64,000 nucleotides of DNA from Bacteroides intestinalis (GTDB taxonomy: Bacteria > Bacteroidota > Bacteroidia > Bacteroidales > Bacteroidaceae). The translations under genes were made by a program, and so were the position numbers. The notes below the pieces were generated by a model, which saw only the letters and a program-made list of their open reading frames with translations, did not search any database and was not told where the DNA came from. The stretch spans positions 62,001 to 126,000 of the forward strand of contig NZ_CABJDN010000011.1 of NCBI RefSeq assembly GCF_902364365.1, in the 5' to 3' direction. Below are positions 1 to 8,128 of the stretch, piece after piece (positions within the stretch are counted from its first letter, which is position 1; every line of letters starts with the position of its first letter).

Positions 1-605
1 AGAATGCACATAAGACCGGAGAACGCTTATTGGGAGACGATCCCGTCAGTGGCAAACCTGTTTCAGTCAAGATTGGACGTTTCGGTCCGGTAGTACAGAT
101 AGGAAGTGCGGAAGATGAAGAGAAACCTCGTTTTTCTCCTCTGAAGAAAGGCATGTCTATCGAGACTATTACCCTGGAAGAGGCTATGGAACTGTTCAAG
201 TTGCCACGTACCCTTGGAGAACATGAGGGTAAAACTGTCAGCGTCAATGCCGGACGTTTCGGTCCGTATATTTATTATAGCGGAACCTATACCTCACTTC
301 CCAAAGGAGCAGATCCTATGGAAATAGAATTGGAAGAGGCTCTGGAACTGATCAAGGAAAAAGCGGAAGCGGAAGCCAAGAAGCATCTTAAAAAATTCGA
401 AGAAGAACCGGAATTGGAAATTATGAATGGAAGATATGGTCCTTATATCGCTTATAAAGGCAGCAATTATAAGATCCCAAAAGATATCGTTCCGGAAGAT
501 TTAAGTCTGGATGCCTGCTTGGAAATCGTCAAACTGCAAAGTGAAAAAGCTGCATCGGCTCCGGCAAAACCGAAGCGTGGAAAATATGCCAAGAAGAAAG
601 CATAA
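1..605 (+). CDS. topA: DNA topoisomerase I, C-terminal part (5' end outside window)
   Basis: The reading frame is open from base 3 to the stop at 603-605, so this is the last 200 or so residues of a longer protein; no true start lies in the window. Three copies of the G-R-[FY]-G-P motif of the bacterial topoisomerase I C-terminal repeat are visible (GRFGPVVQIG, GRFGPYIYY, GRYGPYIAYKG), spaced about 60 residues apart. These repeats bind DNA next to the cleavage core, which relaxes negatively supercoiled DNA in the cytoplasm. The protein ends in a lysine-rich tail, as many topoisomerase I proteins do. The gene converges on argS with a shared hairpin between them. The family call is firm. The catalytic Toprim and tyrosine regions are not visible here. 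Confidence 0.93.
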   Translation, partial: NAHKTGERLLGDDPVSGKPVSVKIGRFGPVVQIGSAEDEEKPRFSPLKKGMSIETITLEEAMELFKLPRTLGEHEGKTVSVNAGRFGPYIYYSGTYTSLPKGADPMEIELEEALELIKEKAEAEAKKHLKKFEEEPELEIMNGRYGPYIAYKGSNYKIPKDIVPEDLSLDACLEIVKLQSEKAASAPAKPKRGKYAKKKA

Positions 606-620
606 AGCGATTCATCATAA

Positions 621-665
621 AACAATCAGCCCCGAAATGATTCTCTCATTCCGGGGCTGATTGTT
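621..665. terminator. Bidirectional terminator between topA and argS
   Basis: Inverted repeat with 20-base arms (621-640 and 646-665), one mismatch and a 5-base loop, lying between two convergent genes. The core is CAGCCCCG paired with CGGGGCTG. Short T-rich ends on both sides suit termination in either direction. Confidence 0.85.
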
Positions 666-681
666 TATAATACTTTTGCAA

Positions 682-2499
682 TTACATTCTGTCCGGTACT
701 TCGATGCCCAGCAATCCCATGCCGAGACGAACAACTTTAGCCACATTCTCCGACAAGGCAAGGCGGAACACTTTCACCGCTTCATTCTCTTCACGCAGGA
801 TGCTGAAATCGTGATAGAACTGATTGTATTCTTTCACCAAGTCATAAGTATAGTTGGCAATGATAGACGGACTGTAATCTGAGCCTGCCTGCTTCACAAC
901 AGCTGCGAAATCAGCCACCATTTGGATAAGCCCTTCCTCTTTCTCACTCAACTCGATACCTACAGGAATTTCAGCCGGAACTGCGATACCGGCTTCAGCT
1001 GCCTTACGCAATACAGATTGAATACGCGCATACGTATATTGAATGAACGGTCCTGTATTCCCATTAAAGTCAATTGACTCTTTCGGATTGAACGTCATAT
1101 TCTTACGGGCATCCACTTTGAGAATAAAGTATTTCAAAGCACCCAATCCTACAATTCGGGCGATATTATCAGCCTCTTCCTGAGTCAAACCATCCAGTTT
1201 TCCCAGTTCATTTGAAGTTTCCTTAGCAGTATTCACCATTTCCTCAATCAAGTCATCGGCATCTACTACTGTACCTTCACGACTCTTCATCTTACCCTCA
1301 GGTAACTCGACCATACCATAAGAGAAATGCACGAGCCCCTTTCCCCATTCGAAACCGAGTTTATCAAGCAAGATAGAAAGCACTTGGAAATGGTAGTTCT
1401 GTTCATTACCTACAACATAAATCATTTTGTCAATAGGATAATCTGCAAAACGCAATTTTGCTGTACCGATATCTTGAGTCATATAAACTGAAGTTCCATC
1501 GGCACGGAGCAACAATTTGTGATCCAAGCCTTCCGGAGTAAGGTCAGCCCATACAGAGCCATCTTCTTTCTTATAGAAGAAACCTTTTTCAAGACCTTCC
1601 ATAACTTTCTCTTTACCTTCAAGATAGGTATTTGACTCATAATATATCTTGTCAAAACCCACACCCATCTTACGATAAGTTTCATCAAAACCTTCGTACA
1701 CCCAATTATTCATTTTTGTCCAAAGTGCACGTACTTCCGGATCACCGGCCTCCCATTTTACCAGCATTTCACGGGCTTCGTTCATCAATGGAGAGGCAGC
1801 TTCTGCTTTCGCTTTAGCTTCTTCTTCCGTCGCACCTTCAGCCTGGAATTTAGCCATCAGCTCTTTCACTTCAGCTTTATAGTGTTTATCGAAAGCTACA
1901 TAATAGTCACCTACCAAATGATCGCCCTTTTTACCGGATGATTCAGGAGTTTCACCATTTCCATATTTGGACCATGCCAACATGGATTTGCAGATATGAA
2001 TACCGCGGTCGTTCACGATATTCGTCTTTACCACTTTGTTACCGTTCGCCATAACGATGTTAGCCAAGGCATTACCCAAAAGGTTATTGCGTACATGACC
2101 TAAGTGAAGTGGTTTGTTGGTATTGGGTGAGGAATATTCTATCATAACCAGCGGAGAATGATCCGTGGCAGCAGTAATACCGTACTGTTTATCGGCATGA
2201 ATGCTGTTCAGTAACTCAATCCAGGCAGAAGAAGCAATGGTCAGGTTCAGGAAACCTTTGATGACATTGAACGCAGCAACGGAGGGTTCATTAACTTTCA
2301 GGTATTCACCAATCTCTTGTGCTGTCTGCTCCGGTCCCTTCTTTGACATGCGTAGGAAAGGAAAAACGACCAGCGTGAGGTGTCCCTCAAATTCTTTCTT
2401 GGTTTTTTGCAGTTGCACCTGTGCGGCAGGCACATCCTGTCCGTACAGTGCTTTCAGTCCATTGATTACGGACGTTACCAGTTTATCTTCTATATTCAT
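682..2499 (-). CDS. argS: Arginyl-tRNA synthetase
   Basis: This class I aminoacyl-tRNA synthetase charges tRNA-Arg with arginine using ATP in the cytoplasm. At 605 residues it has the normal length. The HIGH signature is seen as HLGH at residues 132-135, inside PNTNKPLHLGHVRNN. The KMSKS-type loop appears as KMKSR at about 403-407. The N-terminal domain (about 1-100) and the C-terminal anticodon-binding DALR-type domain (about 480-605) are both present. The ATG at 2499 is preceded on the minus strand by a -7 box at 2523-2530, giving a short leader. A tRNA-Arg gene lies about 9 kb away, with no sign that the two are linked. Confidence 0.97.
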   Translation of the reverse strand: MNIEDKLVTSVINGLKALYGQDVPAAQVQLQKTKKEFEGHLTLVVFPFLRMSKKGPEQTAQEIGEYLKVNEPSVAAFNVIKGFLNLTIASSAWIELLNSIHADKQYGITAATDHSPLVMIEYSSPNTNKPLHLGHVRNNLLGNALANIVMANGNKVVKTNIVNDRGIHICKSMLAWSKYGNGETPESSGKKGDHLVGDYYVAFDKHYKAEVKELMAKFQAEGATEEEAKAKAEAASPLMNEAREMLVKWEAGDPEVRALWTKMNNWVYEGFDETYRKMGVGFDKIYYESNTYLEGKEKVMEGLEKGFFYKKEDGSVWADLTPEGLDHKLLLRADGTSVYMTQDIGTAKLRFADYPIDKMIYVVGNEQNYHFQVLSILLDKLGFEWGKGLVHFSYGMVELPEGKMKSREGTVVDADDLIEEMVNTAKETSNELGKLDGLTQEEADNIARIVGLGALKYFILKVDARKNMTFNPKESIDFNGNTGPFIQYTYARIQSVLRKAAEAGIAVPAEIPVGIELSEKEEGLIQMVADFAAVVKQAGSDYSPSIIANYTYDLVKEYNQFYHDFSILREENEAVKVFRLALSENVAKVVRLGMGLLGIEVPDRM

Positions 2500-2522
2500 G
2501 ATTTAAAAGTATTTTCCGAGTG

Positions 2523-2530
2523 CAAAGATA
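2523..2530 (-). promoter_or_regulatory. argS -7 promoter box
   Basis: The minus strand reads TATCTTTG, a match to the Bacteroides -7 consensus TAnnTTTG, about 25 bases before the argS start. No clear TTTG -33 box is seen at the right distance. Confidence 0.6.
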
Positions 2531-2571
2531 CTATATTTTGGCGAATTAAGTGCTCCGTTTGTAGGGATAAT

Positions 2572-2600
2572 AAAAAAGGAGGTGCTCCTGCATCTCCTTT
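2572..2600 (-). terminator. Terminator of the HU-type gene
   Basis: An 11-bp stem (2575-2585 with 2590-2600, one G-T pair) with a 4-base loop. On the minus strand a run of T follows it (2577-2572), just downstream of the HU stop codon. This separates the HU gene from argS. Confidence 0.8.
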
Positions 2601-2624
2601 CCTATTCTTTATTCGTAGCCGTCT

Positions 2625-2897
2625 TTATCCGATGGCCAAAGTCAACTCCATACCAGGTTTAAACTTAGCAACTTTCTTTGCAGGAATCGTAATGCTCTGT
2701 TTAGTAGAAGGATTAATGCCCAGACGTGCTGCTCTTTCTGACACAGCAAACGTACCGAAGCCAACCAATGATACTTTATCACCAGCCTTTAGAGCCTTTG
2801 TGATTGATGCCATGAAAGCATCCAATGCTTTCTTAGAATCCGCTTTTGTCAAACCGGACTCTGCTGCCATAGCGCTGATAAGTTCTGACTTGTTCAT
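2625..2897 (-). CDS. HU/IHF-family histone-like DNA-binding protein
   Basis: A 90-residue protein, the usual length for HU. It begins MNKSELISAMAAESGLTK and carries the helical N-terminal dimer region (1-45), the GFGTF turn at about 47-51, and the beta-arm region with the conserved INPSTKQ-type segment in place of the common RNPxTG. HU dimers bend and coat DNA without strong sequence preference and act in the nucleoid. The gene stands alone, with its own promoter and terminator. Whether it is HU or an IHF-like paralog cannot be decided from the sequence. Confidence 0.95.
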   Translation of the reverse strand: MNKSELISAMAAESGLTKADSKKALDAFMASITKALKAGDKVSLVGFGTFAVSERAARLGINPSTKQSITIPAKKVAKFKPGMELTLAIG

Positions 2898-2964
2898 AAA
2901 TTTAAAATTTAATAATTAATATGTTACACAAAAAATATCTGCAATAGAATTTCACAAAGCTCTA

Positions 2965-2995
2965 CAAAAATAGAGCAATATTTCTGAATATCAAA
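2965..2995 (-). promoter_or_regulatory. Promoter of the HU-type gene
   Basis: On the minus strand, TTTG (2995-2992), then 19 bases, then TATTTTTG (2972-2965): an exact fit to the Bacteroides -33/-7 pattern. The predicted transcript start is near 2958, leaving a leader of about 60 bases. Confidence 0.75.
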
Positions 2996-3155
2996 TAAAA
3001 ACATTAAAAAAAGATTGGATTTTGGCGAAAAAAAAGGAATAGAAAGTCGTTTTTCTGTTATAGAACAGAATTTATTCGTATTTTTGCCGAATAAAGCGAA
3101 AATAGGCTGCACCTCAACATAATCAAGCGAGCTTGCTTCTGTTTTCGGTTTGCAC

Positions 3156-3163
3156 TATTTTTG
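3156..3163 (+). promoter_or_regulatory. -7 box upstream of the rhomboid operon
   Basis: TATTTTTG fits TAnnTTTG and lies only 12 bases before the ATG at 3175, so the predicted transcript starts within a few bases of that codon. A second identical box is at 3079-3086 and could give a transcript with a normal leader. Confidence 0.55.
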
Positions 3164-3174
3164 CAACTCAATGA

Positions 3175-3873
3175 ATGAAAAAACAGATTATGAATGCCAT
3201 ACCAACAGTTACTAAAAACCTATTAATCATCAATGTACTGGTCTTTCTTGCGACCATTGTTGCTCAAAGTTACGGCCTGGATTTAACCCGTTATCTAGGA
3301 CTTCACTTTTTTCTTGCTGACAACTTTAATATAGCACAGCTTATCACATACATGTTTATGCATGGTGGATTCACACATCTATTTTTTAACATGTTCGCAT
3401 TGTGGATGTTTGGTCGTATTCTCGAACAAGTGTGGGGGCCGAAACGTTTTCTGTTTTACTACCTGGTATGTGGCATCGGTGCAGGATTTATACAGGAAAT
3501 CGTTCAATATGTACATTACGAAATGGTGCTTTCTGCATACACCAGCGTCAACACGGGCTATTCTGTCATTCCGATGGGAGAGTATCTCAACATGATGACT
3601 ACCGTGGGAGCGTCGGGAGCTATATATGCCATCCTGCTGGGATTCGGAATGTTGTTCCCCAACCAGCCGTTATTTATCTTCCCGCTGCCATTCCCGATCA
3701 AGGCCAAGTATTTCGTTATCGGATACGCATTGATTGAACTGTATGCAGGATTTGCCAACAATCCGGGTGACAACGTAGCTCACTTTGCACACTTGGGTGG
3801 TATGATATTCGGTTTTATACTGATCATGTACTGGAGAAAAAAAGACAAAGGAAATGGGTACTATTACAACTGA
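3175..3873 (+). CDS. Rhomboid-family intramembrane serine protease (first of two)
   Basis: A polytopic membrane protein of 232 residues with about six hydrophobic segments. Rhomboid hallmarks are present: HGGFTHLFFNM at about 63-73, the GxSG motif GASG with nucleophile Ser147, and AHLGG with His206 as the likely catalytic histidine. The family cleaves substrate membrane helices in the inner membrane; the substrate is unknown. The gene overlaps the next rhomboid by 20 bases, which points to coupled translation. An internal ATG at 3190 (MNAIPTV) is a plausible alternative start, because the nearest -7 box would put the transcript start almost on the ATG at 3175. Conserved insertions between helices (about 115-140) are longer than in minimal rhomboids. 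Confidence 0.9.
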   Translation: MKKQIMNAIPTVTKNLLIINVLVFLATIVAQSYGLDLTRYLGLHFFLADNFNIAQLITYMFMHGGFTHLFFNMFALWMFGRILEQVWGPKRFLFYYLVCGIGAGFIQEIVQYVHYEMVLSAYTSVNTGYSVIPMGEYLNMMTTVGASGAIYAILLGFGMLFPNQPLFIFPLPFPIKAKYFVIGYALIELYAGFANNPGDNVAHFAHLGGMIFGFILIMYWRKKDKGNGYYYN

Positions 3874-4744
3874 TCTTAAAGAAGCTTTTCGGAGAGGGAA
3901 TATTTATATCCAACTGATTTATATCAACGTAGCCGTCTTCGTGGTCACTACGCTGACGGAAGTTATTTTGCAGCTATTCAACCGTAGTCTTGGAGGGGCA
4001 TTTGAATGGTTGGAGCTTCCTGCTTCATTTACCCAATTCATCATACAGCCTTGGTCACTGTTCACATACATGTTTATGCATGCAGGTTTTCTGCATATTC
4101 TGTTCAACATGCTATGGCTATATTGGTTTGGCGCATTGTTCCTGATGTTCTTCTCTGCAAAGCATTTGCGGGGAGTTTATATATTGGGCGGTATTTGCGG
4201 CGGATTGCTGTACATGGTAGCATATAACGTTTTTCCTTATTTCCGTCCGATGGTTGACTACTCATTTATGCTGGGAGCATCTGCTTCTGTGCTTGCTATT
4301 GTAGCTGCGACCGCATATCGTGAACCGAACTATCCGATACGATTATTCCTATTTGGCACAATACGACTGAAATATCTGGCACTGATTGTTATCGGTACTG
4401 ATTTACTGTTCATCACATCCAGCAATGCAGGTGGACATATCGCCCATTTGGGTGGCGCATTAGCAGGAGTCTGGTTTGCAGCCGGACTGAGTAAAGGCAG
4501 AGACATTACATCCTGGATTAATAAGATTCTGGATGCTATCGTTTCAGTATTCAGTTTCAAGCCTCGCAAACCCAAAATGAAAGTGCATTATGGCAACAGT
4601 CGTCAGAAAGACTACGACTACAACGCCCGCAAGAAAGTTCAGTCAGAAGAAATAGATCGCATCCTCGATAAACTAAAAAAATCGGGATACGAAAGCCTGA
4701 CTACGGAAGAAAAGAAAAGTCTTTTCGATGCGAGCAAACGATAA
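3854..4744 (+). CDS. Rhomboid-family intramembrane serine protease with C-terminal tail (second of two)
   Basis: 296 residues. The membrane core covers roughly 1-215 and has HAGFLHILFNM at about 76-86, GASAS with Ser143 as the likely nucleophile, and HIAHLGG with His198. The fourth position of GxSG is Ala144, which is tolerated in the family. A soluble, charged tail of about 80 residues follows (from about 218) and ends in a helical segment rich in Lys and Glu (DRILDKLKKSGYESL). The first rhomboid lacks this tail. The start lies inside the end of the first rhomboid gene. The two proteins are clearly paralogous and may form a hetero-oligomer or divide substrates; this last point is inference. 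Confidence 0.9.
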   Translation: MGTITTDLKEAFRRGNIYIQLIYINVAVFVVTTLTEVILQLFNRSLGGAFEWLELPASFTQFIIQPWSLFTYMFMHAGFLHILFNMLWLYWFGALFLMFFSAKHLRGVYILGGICGGLLYMVAYNVFPYFRPMVDYSFMLGASASVLAIVAATAYREPNYPIRLFLFGTIRLKYLALIVIGTDLLFITSSNAGGHIAHLGGALAGVWFAAGLSKGRDITSWINKILDAIVSVFSFKPRKPKMKVHYGNSRQKDYDYNARKKVQSEEIDRILDKLKKSGYESLTTEEKKSLFDASKR

Positions 4745-4753
4745 TATAGAAAT

Positions 4754-5860
4754 ATGGGAATAAGGCATATTGGCAGATTCGTCGCTTATCTGATCTTAGC
4801 GGTCAACATCTTCTTCATAGGTTTGTTGCTTCTTACCGCTTACAGCCCGTATATTAAGCCGGCCGCACATCCCGTGGAGTCCTGTTTCGGACTGGCATTT
4901 CCTATCTTTCTGGTGATTAATATTTGTTTTCTGGTCTTTTGGCTTATTATCCAGAATTATAAGTTTGCATTAGTCACATTGGTTAGTCTTCTTCTATGCT
5001 ATCCGCAGATACGGACCTATTTTCCTATCAATTTCCATACGGACAAGCTACCGGAGAACAGTTTCAAAGTTTTATCATACAATATAATGGGATTCGATGG
5101 AGCCGTTAAGAAAGACGGCGAGAACCCTATTTTAAATTATCTGAAGAACAGTGGAGCAGACATCCTATGCTTGCAGGAGTACCAGACCATTGAATCTTCT
5201 CATTATCTCAGCCAGAAAGATGTAGAGAAAGCCCTGAAAGATTATCCCTATCATAAGATTCAAACTGTAGGAAGCGGAAAAGGGCATACCAACCGGATAG
5301 CCTGTTATTCCAAATATCCCATACTTTCATCCCGCAGATTGGATTATGCCAGCGAATACAATGGCTCTGCGGTTTATGAGCTAAAAATAGGGGAAGATAC
5401 CGTAATGCTTATCAACAACCATCTGGAATCTAATAAACTGACGAAAGAAGATAAAGTTGTCTATGAAAGTATGCTCAAATCCCCCGAAACAAAAAAGGTG
5501 AAAAGTGGTGCCCGCCTGCTTATCCGCAAACTGGCAGAAGCTTCTGCCATTCGTGGTTCGCAAGCCGACAGCATCGCACAAGAAATTGCATCGTCACAGC
5601 ATCCTTACATCATCGTATGCGGTGACTTTAACGATACGCCCATTTCCTATGCCCACAGAGTTATCGGTCAAGGGCTAAATGACACTTTCACCCAATCGGG
5701 TCGCGGACTGGGTGTCTCTTACAATCAAAACAAATTCTACTTCCGGATTGACAATATCCTGGCAAGTAAAAACCTAAAGCCTTATAACTGTACGGTAGAC
5801 CGATCTATAAAAGAGTCTGATCATTATCCAATCTGGTGTTATCTGAAGAAAAAAGAATAA
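4754..5860 (+). CDS. Membrane-anchored endonuclease/exonuclease/phosphatase-fold protein
   Basis: 368 residues. Two or three membrane helices occupy about 10-85, and the catalytic domain follows from about 105. Metal and active-site motifs of the EEP superfamily are visible: VLSYNIMGFDG, DILCLQEYQ with the metal-binding Glu, NNHLES, VCGDFNDTP with the paired Asp and Asn, and SDHYPIW with the catalytic His near the end. Members hydrolyse phosphodiester or phosphoester bonds in nucleic acids, lipids or sugar phosphates. The membrane anchor favours an extracytoplasmic or membrane-surface substrate over a DNA-repair role. It starts 9 bases after the second rhomboid, so it is probably co-transcribed. 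Confidence 0.85.
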   Translation: MGIRHIGRFVAYLILAVNIFFIGLLLLTAYSPYIKPAAHPVESCFGLAFPIFLVINICFLVFWLIIQNYKFALVTLVSLLLCYPQIRTYFPINFHTDKLPENSFKVLSYNIMGFDGAVKKDGENPILNYLKNSGADILCLQEYQTIESSHYLSQKDVEKALKDYPYHKIQTVGSGKGHTNRIACYSKYPILSSRRLDYASEYNGSAVYELKIGEDTVMLINNHLESNKLTKEDKVVYESMLKSPETKKVKSGARLLIRKLAEASAIRGSQADSIAQEIASSQHPYIIVCGDFNDTPISYAHRVIGQGLNDTFTQSGRGLGVSYNQNKFYFRIDNILASKNLKPYNCTVDRSIKESDHYPIWCYLKKKE

Positions 5861-5894
5861 AGAAAAAAAAGATTAATATCTAATACTTAAAACT

Positions 5895-7979
5895 ATGTTT
5901 AAGAAGTGTATTTTTATTTTAGCTACAAGTTGTATGATGTACTCCTGTACCACACAAACGGAAACGAATCCGTTTCTGTCTGAGTTCCAAACCGAACATG
6001 GCGTACCGCCCTTCGATAAAATTAAACTGGAACATTACGAACTCGCCTTTTTGAAAGGGATCGAAGAACAAAACGCGAATATCGATGCAATAGTGACTAA
6101 TTCTGAAGCACCTACTTTTGAAAATGTAATCGTTGCTCTCGACAATAGCGCTCCGATACTGGACCGGGTTAGTGCAATTTTCTATAATATGACGGATGCC
6201 GAAAAGACACCCGGACTGAATGAACTGTCCATTAAAATAGCTCCTACATTATCAGAACACAGCGATAATATTTCACTGAATCAGGAACTCTTTAAAAAAG
6301 TAAATGCCGTATACCAACAAAAAGAATCTTTGAAACTGACCACTGAACAAGAGCGCCTGTTGGAAGAGACTTATAAAGACTTTGTTCGTTCCGGTGCAAA
6401 CCTTTCTCCGGAAAAGCAGGCACGTCTGCGTGAAATCAACAAACAGTTGTCCACATTAGGTCTTACATTCAGCGATAATATTCTGAATGAAAACAACGCT
6501 TTCAAACTATACATCGACAAAGAAGAAGATCTTGCCGGACTGCCCGAATGGTTCCGTCAAAGCGCAGCAGAAGAAGCAAAAGCAGACGGTCAGGAAGGAA
6601 AATGGTTGTTCACTTTGGGGAATGCCAGCCGACTTCCGTTTCTGCAATACTCAGACAACCGCCCGTTACGTGAACAGATATACAAGGCTTATATCAATCG
6701 CGGCAACAACAATGACAAGAACGATAACAAGAAAATCATTACAGATATTGTCAGCCTGCGTCTTGAGAAAGCACAATTACTGGGTTTTGACTGTTATTCC
6801 AATTTTGTTCTGGATAACACAATGGCTAAAAATTCCGCTACTGTAATGGATTTCCTGAATAACCTGTGGAGCTACTCTTTGCCAAAAGCAAAAGCCGAAG
6901 CTGCTGAATTGCAAAAGATCATGGATAAAGAAGGCAAAGGAGAAAAACTGGAAGCATGGGACTGGTGGTATTATACTGAAAAGCTTCGCAAAGAGAAGTA
7001 CAATCTTGAAGAAGATGAAATCAAGCCTTACTTTAAACTGGAAAACGTACGTGAAGGAGCTTTTGCAGTTGCCAACAAGCTCTATGGCATTACATTAACG
7101 AAGCTGAATGGTATTCCTGTATATCATCCTGATGTAGAAGTGTTCGAAGTAAAAGATGCAGATGGCTCTCATATGGGTATCTTCTATGTAGACTATTTCC
7201 CGCGTCCAGGCAAGAGCGGTGGTGCATGGATGAGCAATTATCGTGAACAACAAGGCGATATTCGTCCGTTGGTATGCAACGTATGCAGTTTCACCAAACC
7301 TGTAGGCGACACTCCGTCATTGCTGACAATTGACGAGGTAGAAACTCTGTTCCATGAATTTGGGCACGCTCTGCACGGATTACTGACTAAATGTAACTAT
7401 AAAGGTATTTCCGGAACAAATGTTGTGCGTGACTTTGTTGAATTGCCCTCCCAGATAAATGAACATTGGGCTACTGAACCGGAAGTACTGAAAATGTATG
7501 CTAAGCATTATCAGACAGGAGAGACCATTCCCGACAGCCTTATCGAAAAAATTCTGAATCAGAAAACCTTCAATCAAGGCTTCATGACCACAGAATTACT
7601 GGCTGCTGCCATTCTGGATATGAATCTGCACAACCTGACTGACACCAAGAATCTGGATGTATTGGCATACGAGAAAGAAGCCATGGATCAATTGAATCTT
7701 ATCCCTGAAATAGCCCCGCGTTATCGTACCACCTACTTCAATCATATCATCGGTGGTTATGCTGCAGGCTACTACAGCTATTTATGGGCAAACGTATTGG
7801 ATAATGATGCTTTCGAAGCTTTCAAAGAGCATGGTATCTTCGACAAAAAGACAGCAGATCTTTTCCGGTATAATGTTCTTGAAAAAGGTAATAGCGAAGA
7901 CCCGATGACACTTTACAAGAATTTCCGTGGTGCTGAACCTCAACTGGAGCCAATGTTAAAAAATCGTGGAATGAAGTAA
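5895..7979 (+). CDS. dcp: M3-family dipeptidyl carboxypeptidase, lipoprotein
   Basis: 694 residues. The N-terminus is a lipoprotein signal with the lipobox MMYSC (Cys18), so the enzyme should sit in the periplasm on a membrane. The zinc motif HEFGH is at 487-491 (His487, Glu488, His491), followed about 25 residues later by a third-ligand region. The size and overall layout match peptidyl-dipeptidase Dcp, which removes C-terminal dipeptides from peptides. It follows the phosphatase-fold gene by 34 bases in the same direction and probably ends this operon. Oligopeptidase A is the main alternative within M3; the lipoprotein signal and the length favour Dcp. Confidence 0.92.
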   Translation: MFKKCIFILATSCMMYSCTTQTETNPFLSEFQTEHGVPPFDKIKLEHYELAFLKGIEEQNANIDAIVTNSEAPTFENVIVALDNSAPILDRVSAIFYNMTDAEKTPGLNELSIKIAPTLSEHSDNISLNQELFKKVNAVYQQKESLKLTTEQERLLEETYKDFVRSGANLSPEKQARLREINKQLSTLGLTFSDNILNENNAFKLYIDKEEDLAGLPEWFRQSAAEEAKADGQEGKWLFTLGNASRLPFLQYSDNRPLREQIYKAYINRGNNNDKNDNKKIITDIVSLRLEKAQLLGFDCYSNFVLDNTMAKNSATVMDFLNNLWSYSLPKAKAEAAELQKIMDKEGKGEKLEAWDWWYYTEKLRKEKYNLEEDEIKPYFKLENVREGAFAVANKLYGITLTKLNGIPVYHPDVEVFEVKDADGSHMGIFYVDYFPRPGKSGGAWMSNYREQQGDIRPLVCNVCSFTKPVGDTPSLLTIDEVETLFHEFGHALHGLLTKCNYKGISGTNVVRDFVELPSQINEHWATEPEVLKMYAKHYQTGETIPDSLIEKILNQKTFNQGFMTTELLAAAILDMNLHNLTDTKNLDVLAYEKEAMDQLNLIPEIAPRYRTTYFNHIIGGYAAGYYSYLWANVLDNDAFEAFKEHGIFDKKTADLFRYNVLEKGNSEDPMTLYKNFRGAEPQLEPMLKNRGMK

Positions 7980-8062
7980 AATTAGTGCCATACAAAGGCA
8001 GCAAAATCATTGCCAGATGCAAATATTTGAGTTCCTTTTACTTCCGAATGTGAAAAAAAAAC

Positions 8063-8070
8063 TATATTTG
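8063..8070 (+). promoter_or_regulatory. secDF -7 promoter box
   Basis: TATATTTG matches TAnnTTTG and lies 59 bases before the secDF ATG. Confidence 0.6.
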
Positions 8071-8128
8071 CAGCCTTGTACACTATAGAAATCAATTAAT
8101 AAAGTAATCATAATAAACTAAAAGTAAC

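Noticed and set aside
661..882. Plus-strand frame opposite the end of argS
   Set aside because: Lies fully inside argS on the other strand and shows no protein features.
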